DNA of 64,000 nt, taken from the NCBI RefSeq assembly GCF_019175345.1, contig NZ_CP077717.1:1154001-1218000 (forward strand). The letters run 5' to 3'. Below, in pieces: positions 1 through 9,647 of the stretch. The stretch comes from Saccharolobus shibatae B12. GTDB lineage: Archaea > Thermoproteota > Thermoprotei_A > Sulfolobales > Sulfolobaceae. Both the position numbers and the translations under genes were made by a program. Within the stretch, counting starts at the first letter, position 1; each line of letters begins with the position of its first letter. The notes below the pieces were generated by a model. It did not search any database. It saw only the letters and a program-made list of their open reading frames with translations, and was not told the DNA's origin.

Positions 1-2
1 AA

Positions 3-485
3 AAGATGGGTATAATAAAGGTAATAATAACGCAAAATATTGACGGTCTACATCAGAAGGCTGGTTCTAAGAACGTTATTGAGCTTCACGGAACTATGAG
101 GAGGTCATATTGTGTTTCATGCTTAAGGACTTATGATTCTCTAAACGTCCTAAGTATGATAGAAAAGGGTAATCTTCCACCTAGGTGTGATTGCGGTGGG
201 ATAATAAGGCCAGATGTTGTACTTTTTGGGGAACCAGTTAAGAACATTTATGAGGCACTAAGTATTGCCTATGAATCTGATCTCGTAATCTCAATAGGTT
301 CTTCATTAACTGTATATCCAGCCAATTTAATTCCACAGACCGTAAAAGAAAGAGGTGGTAAGCTAATAATTTTAAATATGGAGGAGACCCCGTTGGATAG
401 TATTGCGGATTACGTCGTAAGGGAACCAGTGGAAATTTCATTGCCCAAGATAGTTGAAAACGTGAGACAGAAAATACTTTCGTGA
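3..485 (+). CDS. cobB: Sir2-family NAD-dependent protein deacylase, C-terminal part
   Basis: This is the C-terminal two thirds of a sirtuin; the reading frame is open to the left edge, so the start lies outside the window. The part present shows the TQNIDGLH motif, the catalytic His of ELHG (about residue 28 of the visible part), a zinc ribbon with Cys pairs YCVSC and CDC, and the GSSLTVYP Rossmann motif. In Sulfolobus the Sir2 protein removes acetyl groups from the chromatin protein Alba (known of the family). Its TGA overlaps the possible GTG start of the next small gene, which suggests co-transcription. Confidence 0.93.
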   Translation, partial: KMGIIKVIITQNIDGLHQKAGSKNVIELHGTMRRSYCVSCLRTYDSLNVLSMIEKGNLPPRCDCGGIIRPDVVLFGEPVKNIYEALSIAYESDLVISIGSSLTVYPANLIPQTVKERGGKLIILNMEETPLDSIADYVVREPVEISLPKIVENVRQKILS

Positions 486-721
486 ATCTCAGTCGTGTTT
501 TTTTAAGTAAAATTTCTGATATGATTGAAGAGGAAGAGGAATTAAGAATAATAAAACAAATATTTTTAATAATTAAGGAGAATATACCAGACGATTGTAG
601 AGATTTGGTAATTAACAGATTAATGGACAGAATAATGGATGATATTAAGGAATTAGGTGTCAAGGAGACAATGAAAAAATGGTTAGGAGAGGAAGATGAG
701 GAACTTTTCATAGTTCATTAA
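482..721 (+). CDS. small acidic hypothetical protein downstream of Sir2
   Basis: The frame encodes 79 residues from a GTG that overlaps the Sir2 stop, or 66 residues from the ATG at 521, which begins an acidic run (MIEEEEELR) and is the more natural start. I do not recognise a family. The product is predicted helical, charged, without membrane segments or cysteines in a zinc pattern apart from one Cys. Overlap with the upstream gene suggests a shared transcript, but no function can be inferred from that alone. Confidence 0.6.
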   Translation: MNLSRVFLSKISDMIEEEEELRIIKQIFLIIKENIPDDCRDLVINRLMDRIMDDIKELGVKETMKKWLGEEDEELFIVH

Positions 722-741
722 ATCAGTCGCGGATTTGATCT

Positions 742-1455
742 TCACCTTTCAGAGCTTAGCCCGTTCTTCATCTTTATTAAATCTTCAGAGACCTCCTCTA
801 TATCTTTTATTGTATCTATTGATCGCCAGTAGACATCATAATATTTTATGCCCATCAATAACGATTCCTTTGCAAGTTTAGGAAAAGTGAGTTTTTCCAT
901 GTCTCCCTTTTCTGGTAAATATTTGAATATTTCCTTTCTTATTAAATATACTCCTGCATTTATCCAGTAGTTTTCTAAGATTGGCTTCTCCTTAAAATCT
1001 ATAATCTTGTCATCCTTAGTTTCGACTATTCCGTATGGGCTCTTGAGGGGAACTAGTGACATTGTCATTACGTTTTCGCTGGATACTTTCAACTTACTTA
1101 TGTCTAGGTTAGTTATTATATCGCCGTTGAGTACTATAAACGCGTTTTCAGCACTTAATAATCTCTCGACCTTCTTTAGTGCTCCACCAGTACCTAAAGG
1201 TTCCTCTTCTATAGAAAAATAAGTTGAAATTCCCAGTCTCTTTTCGTTTTCACTTAACCACTTTATTAGAACCTCCCATTTATAGCCTGTTAATATTACA
1301 AAGGATGTAATACCGAACTGTTTAAGCCAAGAGATCTGCCATTCAATTATTGGTCTCCCAGCCACTTCAATCAAAGGCTTAGGTCTATCATCTGTAAGTG
1401 GTCTTAATCTCTTACCATACCCACCCGCCAAAATAACCGCGTGCATAACATACAT
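742..1455 (-). CDS. sugar-phosphate nucleotidyltransferase
   Basis: The 237-residue protein has the classic GT-A-type nucleotidyltransferase start ([16 protein letters not shown]), the DRPKPL lysine motif, the LGTGGAL motif and the NGDI metal-binding motif. The family couples sugar-1-phosphates to NTPs (mannose-1-phosphate guanylyltransferase or glucose-1-phosphate thymidylyl/uridylyltransferase); the sequence alone does not fix the sugar. It lacks the C-terminal beta-helix found in longer members. Met4 is an alternative start directly before the nucleotide-binding strand. It probably supplies activated sugar for glycan synthesis; the Agl24-like glycosyltransferase lies 2.4 kb away on the other strand. 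Confidence 0.88.
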   Translation of the reverse strand: MYVMHAVILAGGYGKRLRPLTDDRPKPLIEVAGRPIIEWQISWLKQFGITSFVILTGYKWEVLIKWLSENEKRLGISTYFSIEEEPLGTGGALKKVERLLSAENAFIVLNGDIITNLDISKLKVSSENVMTMSLVPLKSPYGIVETKDDKIIDFKEKPILENYWINAGVYLIRKEIFKYLPEKGDMEKLTFPKLAKESLLMGIKYYDVYWRSIDTIKDIEEVSEDLIKMKNGLSSER

Positions 1456-1658
1456 AATATTTCCAATTTAATAAACATTTTCCAATAACCCTAAAAGCTT
1501 CATAGTGCAGAGGACTATTTTGAAAGTTCTTTCCCTCGAATTCTTCAGCTCTAGACTTATCTATTCGGACTTTGGAGAATGATTAAGTAACTCAAACACG
1601 ATATAAAGCTCTTTTTGTTAAAAAGTAATTGATTAATCCTGCAATAAGTTTTTCCACA

Positions 1659-2114
1659 TCATTCTGGTATTTTGACTCCCTCCAGTTCCAATAAGGCTTT
1701 CTTCAACTTTACTCCTCTGGAGTATCCTCCAATACCATTTTCAGCTATTACTCGGTGGCATGGTATGATTAAAAGAATGGGATTTTTAGATAAAGCCATA
1801 CCAACAGCTCTTGGAGAAGTTCCCAGTGAATCTGCTATCTGTTTATAGCTCATAACTTTTCCCCAAGGGATCTTCATTACTTCTTTAAATACTGATAATC
1901 TAAAAGGATAGGTCTTTAGGTTAATAGGCTCCCTTAAGTTTACTGGCTTACCTTCAAAGTAGAGATCTAGCTTATGGAAGAATTCAGTGAAGCTACTATC
2001 GTCTCTTGAATTTCCTTCTACACAGTCACAGAAATCCAGCATAATAAATCCCTTATCGTCCTTAGCAACAGTTATATAGCCAAGAGGACTTTTATACAAA
2101 CCATACACTAGCAC
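1659..2114 (-). CDS. ogt: methylated-DNA--protein-cysteine methyltransferase
   Basis: A 151-residue O6-alkylguanine-DNA alkyltransferase. The C-terminal domain has the helix-turn-helix region (VMSYKQIADSLGTSPRAVGMALSKNP) and the active-site motif IPCHRVI, whose Cys accepts the alkyl group in a suicide reaction. The length and sequence match the Sulfolobus OGT used as a thermostable model protein. It stands alone, 37 bp downstream of thrS on the same strand. Function is confident from the motif. Confidence 0.96.
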   Translation of the reverse strand: MLVYGLYKSPLGYITVAKDDKGFIMLDFCDCVEGNSRDDSSFTEFFHKLDLYFEGKPVNLREPINLKTYPFRLSVFKEVMKIPWGKVMSYKQIADSLGTSPRAVGMALSKNPILLIIPCHRVIAENGIGGYSRGVKLKKALLELEGVKIPE

Positions 2115-2151
2115 AAGTATTAATATACTATATATTGTTATAAAAAATTCA

Positions 2152-3789
2152 CTATTTTAACGCTTTTACTGTAGTTTGTTCTACATCCCTTTGCCCAATC
2201 TCGGTGATTAATAACTCTAGGAACTTTTCAAACTTAACGTTCCTTACTTCAATGTTACCTCTAGCTCTAACAGTTACTGTACCCTCACTAGCTTCCTTCT
2301 TACCTACTATCAATATGTATGAAACTCCTTGATCGTATGCGTTCTTAATCCTCTTACTTAAGGTCTCACCCGCATAATCAATCTCTGCCCTTATTCTCCT
2401 CTTTCTCATATCGTTTAACACTTTTTCAGCGTAGTCATTTACTTCATCAGTTATCGGTAAAACCCTAACTTGGACTGGGCTTAACCACGTTGGTAGCTTA
2501 CCCTTAAAGTGCTCAAGTAGTATTGCAACAAATCTATCTATTGATCCATATATTGCCCTATGTACCATTACTGGCCTCTTCTTTACCCCATCCCTATCAA
2601 TGTACTCCAACTTAAACCTCTCAGGTAAGTTGAAGTCAACCTGTATTGTGGATAATTGCCACCATCTACCTAGACTATCCCTTATCTCGAAGTCGATTTT
2701 AGGCCCATAAAATGCACCTTCTTTTTCCTTAATACCGAATTTTAAGCCCGATTCTTGCAACGCGGAAATCAGCGCGTTAGTTGCTTTTTCCCACAGTTCA
2801 TCAGAACCTATACTCTCATCCGGCCTTGTACTCAAATAAGGCTTAATATCGTCATCTTTGAAGCCGAACTTGTGCCAAACTTCCACTGTCTTAGAAATAA
2901 GCATCTTAATTTCTTCCCTTAGTTGATCCTCCCTAAGGAAAATATGACCATCGTCTTGGACGAAACCTCTAACTCTCAGTAACCCATATAATTCTCCTTT
3001 CTTTTCCCATCTATATACATGGCCAAACTCTGAAAATCTGATTGGAAGATCACGATAGGTTCTAGGTTTAGATTTGTAAATTAGAATGTGAGCAGGACAA
3101 TTCATAGGTTTTACTCCGTACTCATCACCTTCCATGTTAAAGACAATTAATTTATCCCTATACAAGGTATAATGACCGGATATTTTCCATATATCAGTCT
3201 TGAAAACGTGGCTAGTATAAACTTCTTGATACCCCATGCTATCATTTATCTCTCTCATAAACGCAATGAGTTCATTTCTTATCGTTTGTCCCTTAGGATG
3301 GAATAGCACTAATCCTGATCCGGCTTCCTCATGAAAGCTAAATAAGTCTAACTTTTCTCCAATCAGCCTATGGTCAGTCTCCTCAGCCTTTTCTAGCCAA
3401 GTAAGGTAATCCTTTAACTGTTCCTCAGTCTCGAAAGCCACACCCCTAATTCTAACGTATTGTTCATTGGGATTTGGATGATGAGTTGAGATATTTAAAA
3501 TTTCAAAATACTTAGGATTTAAATTGGTCGAAATTGAAACCTTATCCTCTATTATTGAAACCTTGTTTCCTTTATACACTATCTGATTATTCTCAATGGG
3601 TACATTAGCTAGAACGTTCTCATTGATCGCCTTCTTTACCTCATCTAAGGTAATGCTAGTGTCTGATTTCACATCAATGTAGAAATCCCTTTCACCTAGG
3701 CCAACAGCAACTGGCTTATATCCCTTATCTATTAGGTTTATGGCTAAAATTACCGCACCCTTTAGCCACATTGGCTTATAACTTTCCAT
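2152..3789 (-). CDS. thrS: threonyl-tRNA synthetase (catalytic type, no editing domain)
   Basis: A 545-residue class II synthetase. Motif 2 lies in the [18 protein letters not shown] region, motif 3 in [11 protein letters not shown], and the zinc ligands are the Cys of MNCPAH, the His of DDGHIF and the His of motif 3. The C-terminal 110 residues form the HGTP anticodon-binding domain. The N-terminal part (about 130 residues) is short and I see no archaeal editing domain. Crenarchaea are known to split ThrRS into a catalytic protein and a separate editing protein, and this fits the catalytic one. Start ATG is followed directly by a plausible N-terminus. Confidence 0.95.
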   Translation of the reverse strand: MESYKPMWLKGAVILAINLIDKGYKPVAVGLGERDFYIDVKSDTSITLDEVKKAINENVLANVPIENNQIVYKGNKVSIIEDKVSISTNLNPKYFEILNISTHHPNPNEQYVRIRGVAFETEEQLKDYLTWLEKAEETDHRLIGEKLDLFSFHEEAGSGLVLFHPKGQTIRNELIAFMREINDSMGYQEVYTSHVFKTDIWKISGHYTLYRDKLIVFNMEGDEYGVKPMNCPAHILIYKSKPRTYRDLPIRFSEFGHVYRWEKKGELYGLLRVRGFVQDDGHIFLREDQLREEIKMLISKTVEVWHKFGFKDDDIKPYLSTRPDESIGSDELWEKATNALISALQESGLKFGIKEKEGAFYGPKIDFEIRDSLGRWWQLSTIQVDFNLPERFKLEYIDRDGVKKRPVMVHRAIYGSIDRFVAILLEHFKGKLPTWLSPVQVRVLPITDEVNDYAEKVLNDMRKRRIRAEIDYAGETLSKRIKNAYDQGVSYILIVGKKEASEGTVTVRARGNIEVRNVKFEKFLELLITEIGQRDVEQTTVKALK

Positions 3790-3840
3790 AAATATCGCTA
3801 TGTCATTTAACTTAAATCTTTAGCTGTTACAAAGAGTATT

Positions 3841-4797
3841 GTGACAAGAATCTTAATAATAGCCAGTGGTGGTGGTCATACAGGCTTCGCCAGAGCTATT
3901 GCCCAATATTTACCTGAAAAAGTAGATTTCGTGATACCAACAAATGACCCTTACAGTAGACAAATGATATCACAATATGCAAATAAAATCTACGAGATAC
4001 CTAAAGGAAGAGAACCAGACGAAAGTAGTCTAGTGTTATTTAAGAGATTATTCTCTACAATAGTAAAGAGTGCCAATATTAAGAAATACGATTTAATCAT
4101 AGCCACCGGGAGCAATCACTCCATATTTCCTTCCTTTTTTCAATACTTAAAAGGTGGGAAGGTTTACGGTATTGAAAGTCAAGATAGACTTATCACCAAG
4201 GGAAAGGCGATAAGCATAATATCAAATTACGGAAAGGGTGTATTTCTTCATTGGCAAGAGCAAAGGAAACTTTATGAAAAGAAGGGTATTGTCGTGGGAC
4301 CCATTGTTGAAAAGCCTAAGTATGAGAGTAAGGATGAAGGCTACATATTAGTTACAACTGGTAGCATGGGTTTTAAGAGGTTATTCGACGCAATAGTGAA
4401 ATCCGCTATAAGGAAGAGGATTGTCATACAGACGGGGAAAATAGATCCCACAATTTATCGTAGTCAAAATGTTACTACGTTTAGTTTTGATCCAGATTTA
4501 GAAAAGTGGATCGCTAATGCATCTTTGGTAATAACGCATCAAGGTAAAACTGCCATGGAGGCAGTAGTAATGTATAGGAAGCCGGTAATAATGGTTTACA
4601 ACAACGATTGGAAGAGTGCAACTACGTTAAGTGATGCCAAGAAGTATGCTGAGATATTGGGAGCTACGTTTTTAAGTGATCCAATAACGTGGAGCGATTA
4701 TAACGTTTTACTAGAAGCTATAGAACATGCTAATGAGCCTAACGTTTTTGATATAGGTACTCCAAATCTGGTTAAACATGTATTAAGTGAACTATAA
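3841..4797 (+). CDS. Alg14/Alg13-like (Agl24-like) glycosyltransferase, family GT28-type
   Basis: A 318-residue GT-B protein with a GTG start. The N-terminal half is Alg14-like, with GGGHTGFA (His13) and YGIESQDR (Glu112); the C-terminal half is Alg13/MurG-like, with [12 protein letters not shown] as the UDP-sugar site. The S. acidocaldarius enzyme Agl24, which adds the second GlcNAc to dolichol-PP-GlcNAc in N-glycan synthesis, depends on a GGH histidine and a glutamate at about the same two positions (from memory), so this is a good Agl24 candidate. No strong membrane helix is seen, so it would be a peripheral protein on the cytoplasmic face. Its stop overlaps the start of the next gene by one base. 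Confidence 0.82.
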   Translation: MTRILIIASGGGHTGFARAIAQYLPEKVDFVIPTNDPYSRQMISQYANKIYEIPKGREPDESSLVLFKRLFSTIVKSANIKKYDLIIATGSNHSIFPSFFQYLKGGKVYGIESQDRLITKGKAISIISNYGKGVFLHWQEQRKLYEKKGIVVGPIVEKPKYESKDEGYILVTTGSMGFKRLFDAIVKSAIRKRIVIQTGKIDPTIYRSQNVTTFSFDPDLEKWIANASLVITHQGKTAMEAVVMYRKPVIMVYNNDWKSATTLSDAKKYAEILGATFLSDPITWSDYNVLLEAIEHANEPNVFDIGTPNLVKHVLSEL

Positions 4798-5480
4798 TGA
4801 TTCGTAAAATACTTGAGACATTGTTGGAAATATTTGAAAACAATAGAAGCATATTGAAGGAAAAAGGTTGGATAGTTTCGTCCGAAACTTCTTATGAATG
4901 GTGGGACGGACTAAAAAGTGCAGAAGAAATAATTATTTCAGCAATATTGGTTCAAATGTCAAGATGGGAAATTGTAAAGAGTAAAGTAGAGGAGATGAGG
5001 AGTAAAGGTTTGACTGATTTTTATAAATTATACAATACTACTGAGCAAGAATTATATGATGTATTGAAAGGAATTAACTTCTATAAGACTAAGGTTAAGA
5101 GATTGATTAATTTATCTAAAATCATAATAAATCTAGGTAGTGTTGAGAAATTTTATGACAGAAATCTACTTTTAAGCATTGATGGTATAGGCGAAGAAAC
5201 AGCTGACTCAATCATGCTTTTTGCAGGGCACAAACCAAACTTTCCACCATCAGAGTACGGTAAGAGAGTATTATCTAGAGTATTAGGGATTAATATAAAG
5301 AAAAAGAATGAGGTTAAAAGATTAGTAGAGGAGAATTTAGAACGAAACGTCTACGAATACAAATTACTACACGCTGGAATAGTCACTGTAGGTAGAGCAT
5401 TTTGTTTCATTGAAAATCCCAAATGTGAAGACTGTATTTTGAAGAAAGTATGCAAATATTATAGAGAGAATTCCTCGTGA
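4797..5480 (+). CDS. endonuclease III-like HhH-GPD protein lacking catalytic Lys and Asp
   Basis: A 227-residue HhH-GPD protein of the endonuclease III-related group. The helix-hairpin-helix is at about residues 127-141 (SIDGIGEETADSIML) and the [4Fe-4S] loop is intact at Cys203, Cys210, Cys213 and Cys219 (spacing 6-2-5). A gapless alignment to the EndoIII core puts Glu134 where the catalytic Lys should be and Ser152 where the catalytic Asp should be, with Glu153 next to it. The protein can therefore bind DNA and its cluster, but base-excision chemistry is doubtful. It is translationally coupled to the glycosyltransferase upstream, with no functional link that I can see. Confidence 0.85.
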   Translation: MIRKILETLLEIFENNRSILKEKGWIVSSETSYEWWDGLKSAEEIIISAILVQMSRWEIVKSKVEEMRSKGLTDFYKLYNTTEQELYDVLKGINFYKTKVKRLINLSKIIINLGSVEKFYDRNLLLSIDGIGEETADSIMLFAGHKPNFPPSEYGKRVLSRVLGINIKKKNEVKRLVEENLERNVYEYKLLHAGIVTVGRAFCFIENPKCEDCILKKVCKYYRENSS

Positions 5481-5534
5481 TACAAAATAGACCTCTTTAA
5501 ATACTTTTACTAAATTTAAGTAATGCATAGTAAT

Positions 5535-5546
5535 GTTTAAATTTTT
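5535..5546 (+). promoter_or_regulatory. TATA box of the sucCD operon
   Basis: The T/A-rich box GTTTAAATTTTT is centred about 25 bp before the sucC ATG, the usual spacing for a leaderless Sulfolobus transcript that starts at or next to the start codon. Confidence 0.6.
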
Positions 5547-5564
5547 ATGTGATAAGTATGTGGT

Positions 5565-6578
5565 ATGAAATTATACGAATATGAGGGAAAGAGTCTTTTT
5601 AAGCGTGTAGGGATACCAGTGCCTAATGGTGTTGTAACTTCTGAACCAATAAGATGGCAAGGAAAAGCTGTAGTGAAATCTCAACTATTGGAAGGCGCTA
5701 GAGGTAAAAGAGGATTAGTAAGAGTAACTGAAGACGTTTATAATACTATTTTAGAGCTGAAAAAACTAGGAGTCGAGAAATTCTTAGTGGAGGAGTTCGT
5801 TCCTCACGAGAAGGAGTTTTACGCTTCAGTATTGTTAGATAGGGAAACTGCGGAACCAATGTTAGTTTTATCAAGAGAGGGAGGTATTGATGTTGAACAA
5901 GCTAAGGACGTTAAGAAGATGATAATACCATTAGAGAGGGGAGTTAGGAGTTATGATATTGTTGAGGCTGAGAAGTATCTAGGAGTTAAGGGATTAGGGC
6001 AAATAATACAAGGTTTATATAAATTATTTGTAGATTACGACGCTGAACTAGTTGAGATAAACCCATTAGCACTAACTAACGATGGTAGGATATTAGCACT
6101 AGACTCTAAAGTAATTTTAGAGGATAACGCATTGTATAGGCATGAGGATTTGTTAAAGGAATTGGGGAGGCAAGAAGTTCGTGATAGTTATGTGGAACTA
6201 GAAGGAGATATAGGGATAATAGGTAATGGCGCAGGATTAACCATGGCTTCAATGGATCTAGTCAAATTAAATGGTGGAAATCCAGCGAATTTCTTGGATG
6301 TTGGCGGAGGAGCTAGTAGGGAACACGTTAAAGAAAGCGTTATTAAAGTGGGTAGTAATCCTAGAGTTAAAAAGATTGTTATAAACATTTACGGTGGAAT
6401 TACTAGATGTGATGAGGTAGCGTTAGGTATAGTTGATGCACTAAAGGAAGTAAAGAAGCCAATATTTGTTAGATTATTAGGAACTAACGAGGAATTAGGG
6501 AAGAAAATATTAAGAGAGAACGGAGTAAACGTATATGATGATGTATTAAAAATGATAGGTGATGCAGTACGCTCATAA
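5565..6578 (+). CDS. sucC: succinyl-CoA ligase beta subunit
   Basis: A 337-residue ATP-grasp protein starting [20 protein letters not shown], the family signature. It shows the ATP-grasp lysine region ([16 protein letters not shown]), [10 protein letters not shown] with metal ligands, and the C-terminal ligase domain with LDVGGGAS. It makes succinyl-CoA from succinate and CoA (or the reverse) in the citric acid cycle; in Sulfolobales it may also serve the carbon fixation cycle. It is about 50 residues shorter than the bacterial subunit, as is usual in this lineage. sucD follows with no gap. Confidence 0.95.
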   Translation: MKLYEYEGKSLFKRVGIPVPNGVVTSEPIRWQGKAVVKSQLLEGARGKRGLVRVTEDVYNTILELKKLGVEKFLVEEFVPHEKEFYASVLLDRETAEPMLVLSREGGIDVEQAKDVKKMIIPLERGVRSYDIVEAEKYLGVKGLGQIIQGLYKLFVDYDAELVEINPLALTNDGRILALDSKVILEDNALYRHEDLLKELGRQEVRDSYVELEGDIGIIGNGAGLTMASMDLVKLNGGNPANFLDVGGGASREHVKESVIKVGSNPRVKKIVINIYGGITRCDEVALGIVDALKEVKKPIFVRLLGTNEELGKKILRENGVNVYDDVLKMIGDAVRS

Positions 6579-7426
6579 ACAAGAATACTAGGGTAATCGT
6601 CCAGGGAATAACCGGAAGAGAAGGGAGCTTCCATACACAGCAAATGCTAAAATACGGTACAAAAATAGTTGCTGGTGTTACTCCGGGAAAAGGAGGGACT
6701 CAAGTTAACAGTGTTCCAGTCTACGACACGGTAAAGGATGCGATGAAAGAACATGAAGCAGATGCTTCAATAATTTTCGTTCCAGCCAGATACGCAGTGG
6801 ATGCCATATACGAGGCAGTTGATGCGGGGATAAAATTAATTGTAACTATAACCGAGCACATACCAGTTTTGGACATGGCTAGATCTATAAAGTATGCCAG
6901 AGCTAGGGGAGCTAGAATAATAGGACCCAATTGTCCCGGAATAATAGCTCCAGAGGAAAGTCTAGTTGGAATACTTCCAGCCAGAGCATTCAAGAAGGGT
7001 AAAATAGGAATAGTGTCTAGATCTGGTACACTAACATATGAGGTTTCAGAGTTACTTAAGAACTCTGGTATGGGTCAATCTACTGTTATAGGCATAGGAG
7101 GCGATCCAATAATAGGAACAAGCACTTTAGAAGTTGCAAAGATGTTTGATCAAGATCCAGAGACGGAAAAAATTGTTGTGATAGGAGAAATAGGTGGTAC
7201 CATGGAGGAGAGATTAGCAGAGGCGTATAAGAGGGGAGAAATTAAGAAACCAGTTATAGCTTACATAGCGGGAATGACTGCACCAAGGGAGAAAAGAATG
7301 GGACATGCAGGAGCAGTAGTTTATATGGGTATGGGAACCTTTGAGAGTAAAATAAGGGCGTTTAAAGAAGCTGGAATTCCAGTTGCTAATACCCCCTATG
7401 ATATCCCCAAGTTACTTCTTTCTTAA
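6575..7426 (+). CDS. sucD: succinyl-CoA ligase alpha subunit, non-canonical start
   Basis: The alpha subunit has the CoA-binding Rossmann domain and the phosphohistidine loop (MGHAGAVV). The first in-frame ATG is at 6644, but the conserved N-terminus ([20 protein letters not shown]), which includes the CoA-site glycine motif, lies upstream of it in the same open frame. That frame runs back to a stop at 6560 and holds no ATG, GTG or TTG before 6644. The position equivalent to the usual start is AUA at 6575; ACG at 6569 is another possibility. With AUA the product is 283 residues, close to the 289 of E. coli SucD. The start overlaps the sucC stop, so translation is probably coupled. The 3' end overlaps the convergent gene by 15 bp. 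Confidence 0.93.
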   Translation: MNKNTRVIVQGITGREGSFHTQQMLKYGTKIVAGVTPGKGGTQVNSVPVYDTVKDAMKEHEADASIIFVPARYAVDAIYEAVDAGIKLIVTITEHIPVLDMARSIKYARARGARIIGPNCPGIIAPEESLVGILPARAFKKGKIGIVSRSGTLTYEVSELLKNSGMGQSTVIGIGGDPIIGTSTLEVAKMFDQDPETEKIVVIGEIGGTMEERLAEAYKRGEIKKPVIAYIAGMTAPREKRMGHAGAVVYMGMGTFESKIRAFKEAGIPVANTPYDIPKLLLS

Positions 7427-8452
7427 CATATAGGTAGCTATTGTTACAACAACAACTATTACAACTGCAGATAAAGCATAGATTAGGGAGAATCCATTAC
7501 CAACCCCATTATTTTTTATGTTAAAACTTCCGACAACATAGTTTGAGTAATGATTTCCGAATACAATTATTAGATTTCCTGAATATGGGATAGATATCAT
7601 GTAGTAATTTGTTCCAGGGATATAACTTCCAATTATCGGTACGGACGTATTATAATAGTACGCATTTCCCGTTGATGTTAATACTATGACGTAAGTGGTT
7701 CCATTATATATGAACTTAGATACTCCAAGTAAGTCGTTGAACGTGGTTATGGGTACTAGTAGGCTTATGAACTTTGAACCAGTTATGTTAAAAGCTGCAT
7801 GATTAGAGTAATTTATGAAATTAATTTCCGCATTTGATGATGCTACTAGTAAGAATAGATCTACAGTGTAGTTTTGATATACGTATTTGAATGACAAGTT
7901 ATACAAGTTATATGGCCCAGTGTAGAAGTTTAAGTCACCTTTTGTTAGCGTAGCGGTAGCGCTATATGTTAAATTTGAGGCAGGGTCTATGTTTACACTA
8001 TAGTATGACTTTAGAGGTATCATGTATTGTAGGGAAATGTAGGTGTAATTATTATAGTCTAGGAATTCCACAGAAGGAATGCCATCGTAACTGGTGAATT
8101 CTTTGCCGGTTTCTAGAAATCCGTTAGGAGTACCAGCAGCTGCGGTATTAATCCATACACTTAGAGGATATGGATAAGAACCACTTATGTTCTCTATTGT
8201 TAAATTGTTTGTATTTATTGCAGGAAACACTTTATTTATAGATTTACCACTTATCACAAAGGCAGTTCCATTCCAAACTAGGTTCATACTTATGTTGAAG
8301 GTTAAGTAGGTTCCGAGTCTTGATGATGTCTCGTAAATGTTATAGCTAATTGTATTTCCAATATTTAGGAAATTAAATTGATTAGAAGAGTAAGTTATTG
8401 GTACAAATATTATACTTGTTAAGACCAAAAATAATATAAGGTATCTTTTCAT
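7412..8452 (-). CDS. secreted membrane-anchored hypothetical protein
   Basis: A 346-residue extracytoplasmic protein. It begins with a signal sequence ([17 protein letters not shown]) and ends with a membrane helix of about 20 residues ([21 protein letters not shown]) followed by RKK, so the body is outside the cell and the tail inside. The body is rich in Asn, Thr, Ser and Tyr with many N-X-S/T sequons, typical of glycosylated cell-surface proteins of Sulfolobus. I recognise no domain. It is convergent with sucD. Confidence 0.75.
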   Translation of the reverse strand: MKRYLILFLVLTSIIFVPITYSSNQFNFLNIGNTISYNIYETSSRLGTYLTFNISMNLVWNGTAFVISGKSINKVFPAINTNNLTIENISGSYPYPLSVWINTAAAGTPNGFLETGKEFTSYDGIPSVEFLDYNNYTYISLQYMIPLKSYYSVNIDPASNLTYSATATLTKGDLNFYTGPYNLYNLSFKYVYQNYTVDLFLLVASSNAEINFINYSNHAAFNITGSKFISLLVPITTFNDLLGVSKFIYNGTTYVIVLTSTGNAYYYNTSVPIIGSYIPGTNYYMISIPYSGNLIIVFGNHYSNYVVGSFNIKNNGVGNGFSLIYALSAVVIVVVVTIATYMLRKK

Positions 8453-8545
8453 CTCGAGTAGTACTGTATTTTTTATTAATATTTATTATTTATCCGCATC
8501 CTCAAATAGGTATCAATTAAATAGCTCTTATGTCAAATTAATACT

Positions 8546-8908
8546 GTGAAAAAGAAAGCAATTGGACTAAGCAATGATGGTTACTATGTAATATTTCTCC
8601 ATTCAGAGAACGAGATAGGGTATAAAAAGACTCATATCAACGAAATGTATTATGTTTCATTCTTTAGTATCTTATTAGTTTCCATTTTATACGTAATTTT
8701 CAGAGATATCTTCATCCTATTTCTTTTTATCATACCTGTTCTAATCTATCTAATTACGATATTAATCTCCTTACATCTCTACAAACCTGAGGTTTATGAA
8801 AAAATAGTTAAACTTGAAATTAAGGACAAAATCATCAAAATTCACACTGCTAACAAAACGTTCATAATACGGAAGGGAAAAATCCTTGGTTTCACTGACC
8901 AGATTTAG
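8546..8908 (+). CDS. small membrane protein, unknown
   Basis: A 120-residue protein with a GTG start and two or three hydrophobic helices (about residues 35-75), followed by a soluble charged tail. A TATA-like ATTAAATA lies about 27 bp before the GTG, which supports this start and a leaderless transcript. No family is recognised. Its 3' end overlaps the convergent AbrB-like gene by 17 bp. Confidence 0.6.
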   Translation: MKKKAIGLSNDGYYVIFLHSENEIGYKKTHINEMYYVSFFSILLVSILYVIFRDIFILFLFIIPVLIYLITILISLHLYKPEVYEKIVKLEIKDKIIKIHTANKTFIIRKGKILGFTDQI

Positions 8909-9092
8909 GCTTTATTGTTATTGTCCCACTATCCTCATCAACTTGAAGCATATATTTTGTTCCGAATTTCTCTACCATTGACTTAGGCAAGTATAGGTTT
9001 AATGGCAATGTGAAGTATTCATATTCGTATACTTTTCCTCTTACATTTTTCTTTCCTACTAATCTTTTAGCTTCAACTTCTCTTTCTTTCAT
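8892..9092 (-). CDS. AbrB/SpoVT-like small DNA-binding protein
   Basis: A 66-residue protein whose C-terminal 45 residues fit the swapped-hairpin AbrB fold (LPLNLYLPKSMVEKFG ... GTITIKPK). The family forms dimeric DNA-binding domains found in antitoxins and in standalone archaeal regulators. No toxin gene is adjacent, so I read it as a standalone regulator or chromatin-associated factor rather than an antitoxin. Confidence 0.65.
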   Translation of the reverse strand: MKEREVEAKRLVGKKNVRGKVYEYEYFTLPLNLYLPKSMVEKFGTKYMLQVDEDSGTITIKPKSGQ

Positions 9093-9272
9093 AAGATAAT
9101 GTGCGTACTCTCTCTTTTTAAAACTTTTCCATAATGTACTTTAACACCTTTTATTAAGATATGAGCTTTGCCTACAACTATTTAACCTTGTTAAATAAGT
9201 TCTTAATATAATTTATTATTTACTAAATTTTATTTGGAAAGAATGATTCAAAAGCCTTAACTTTTTAACTCC

Positions 9273-9315
9273 ATGAGGAGTAGGATTGTGATAATGTTTT
9301 TGCATGAGGATTAGG
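9273..9315 (+). repeat. direct repeat ATGAGGANTAGG, two copies 31 bp apart
   Basis: Copies at 9273-9284 (ATGAGGAGTAGG) and 9304-9315 (ATGAGGATTAGG) differ at one base and lie three helical turns apart. The spacing would suit a dimeric regulator, but nothing else supports this. Confidence 0.35.
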
Positions 9316-9614
9316 TAATTCTAGACTATGTAAAAACGACTAATATCTATAATTGTTAGAACGGTATATTGGTCCTCTTTACTACATAAGTCTCTCGTCA
9401 TCGAAATTATTATATCTTTAGGCTAGTTCAGTTGTATATTGCATGCATAAAATTCAACTATCAGTATTTGATAATATTTTTCGTCAAATGAATATACAAA
9501 ATTAAATAAAAAGTAATTATTAAATCCAGTCAAAGCTATTAGTCACCTAAACTTAAGTAGATTTGTGATTCCATATTATTTTGATAATAGAGTTAATTGC
9601 TATATTTGGGAAAA

Positions 9615-9624
9615 GATTTAAATA
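9615..9624 (+). promoter_or_regulatory. TATA box of the sulfocyanin gene
   Basis: GATTTAAATA is centred about 28 bp before the ATG at 9648. It supports that ATG as the start over the upstream in-frame TTG (9597) and ATG (9624). Confidence 0.55.
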
Positions 9625-9647
9625 TGATTCTATGGGACTTAGCAGTC

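Larger units (their letters stand above)
9093..9647. other. 555-bp AT-rich intergenic region before sulfocyanin
   Basis: I find no convincing ORF, tRNA or rRNA here. It holds the promoter of the AbrB-like gene on the left, a near-identical 12-bp direct repeat at 9273 and 9304, and the sulfocyanin TATA box at its right end. The rest is low-complexity AT-rich sequence. Confidence 0.6.

Noticed and set aside
1456-1658. Search for RNA genes in the gap before ogt
   Set aside because: No tRNA-like cloverleaf or strong inverted repeat was seen; the gap is AT-rich.
6389-6993. Long antisense frames over sucC and sucD
   Set aside because: They are mirror frames of conserved genes with codon bias, and the sense genes have clear family motifs.
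8892-9092. AbrB-like gene as the antitoxin of a toxin-antitoxin pair
   Set aside because: The neighbouring small gene is a convergent membrane protein with no PIN or MazF features, so there is no toxin.
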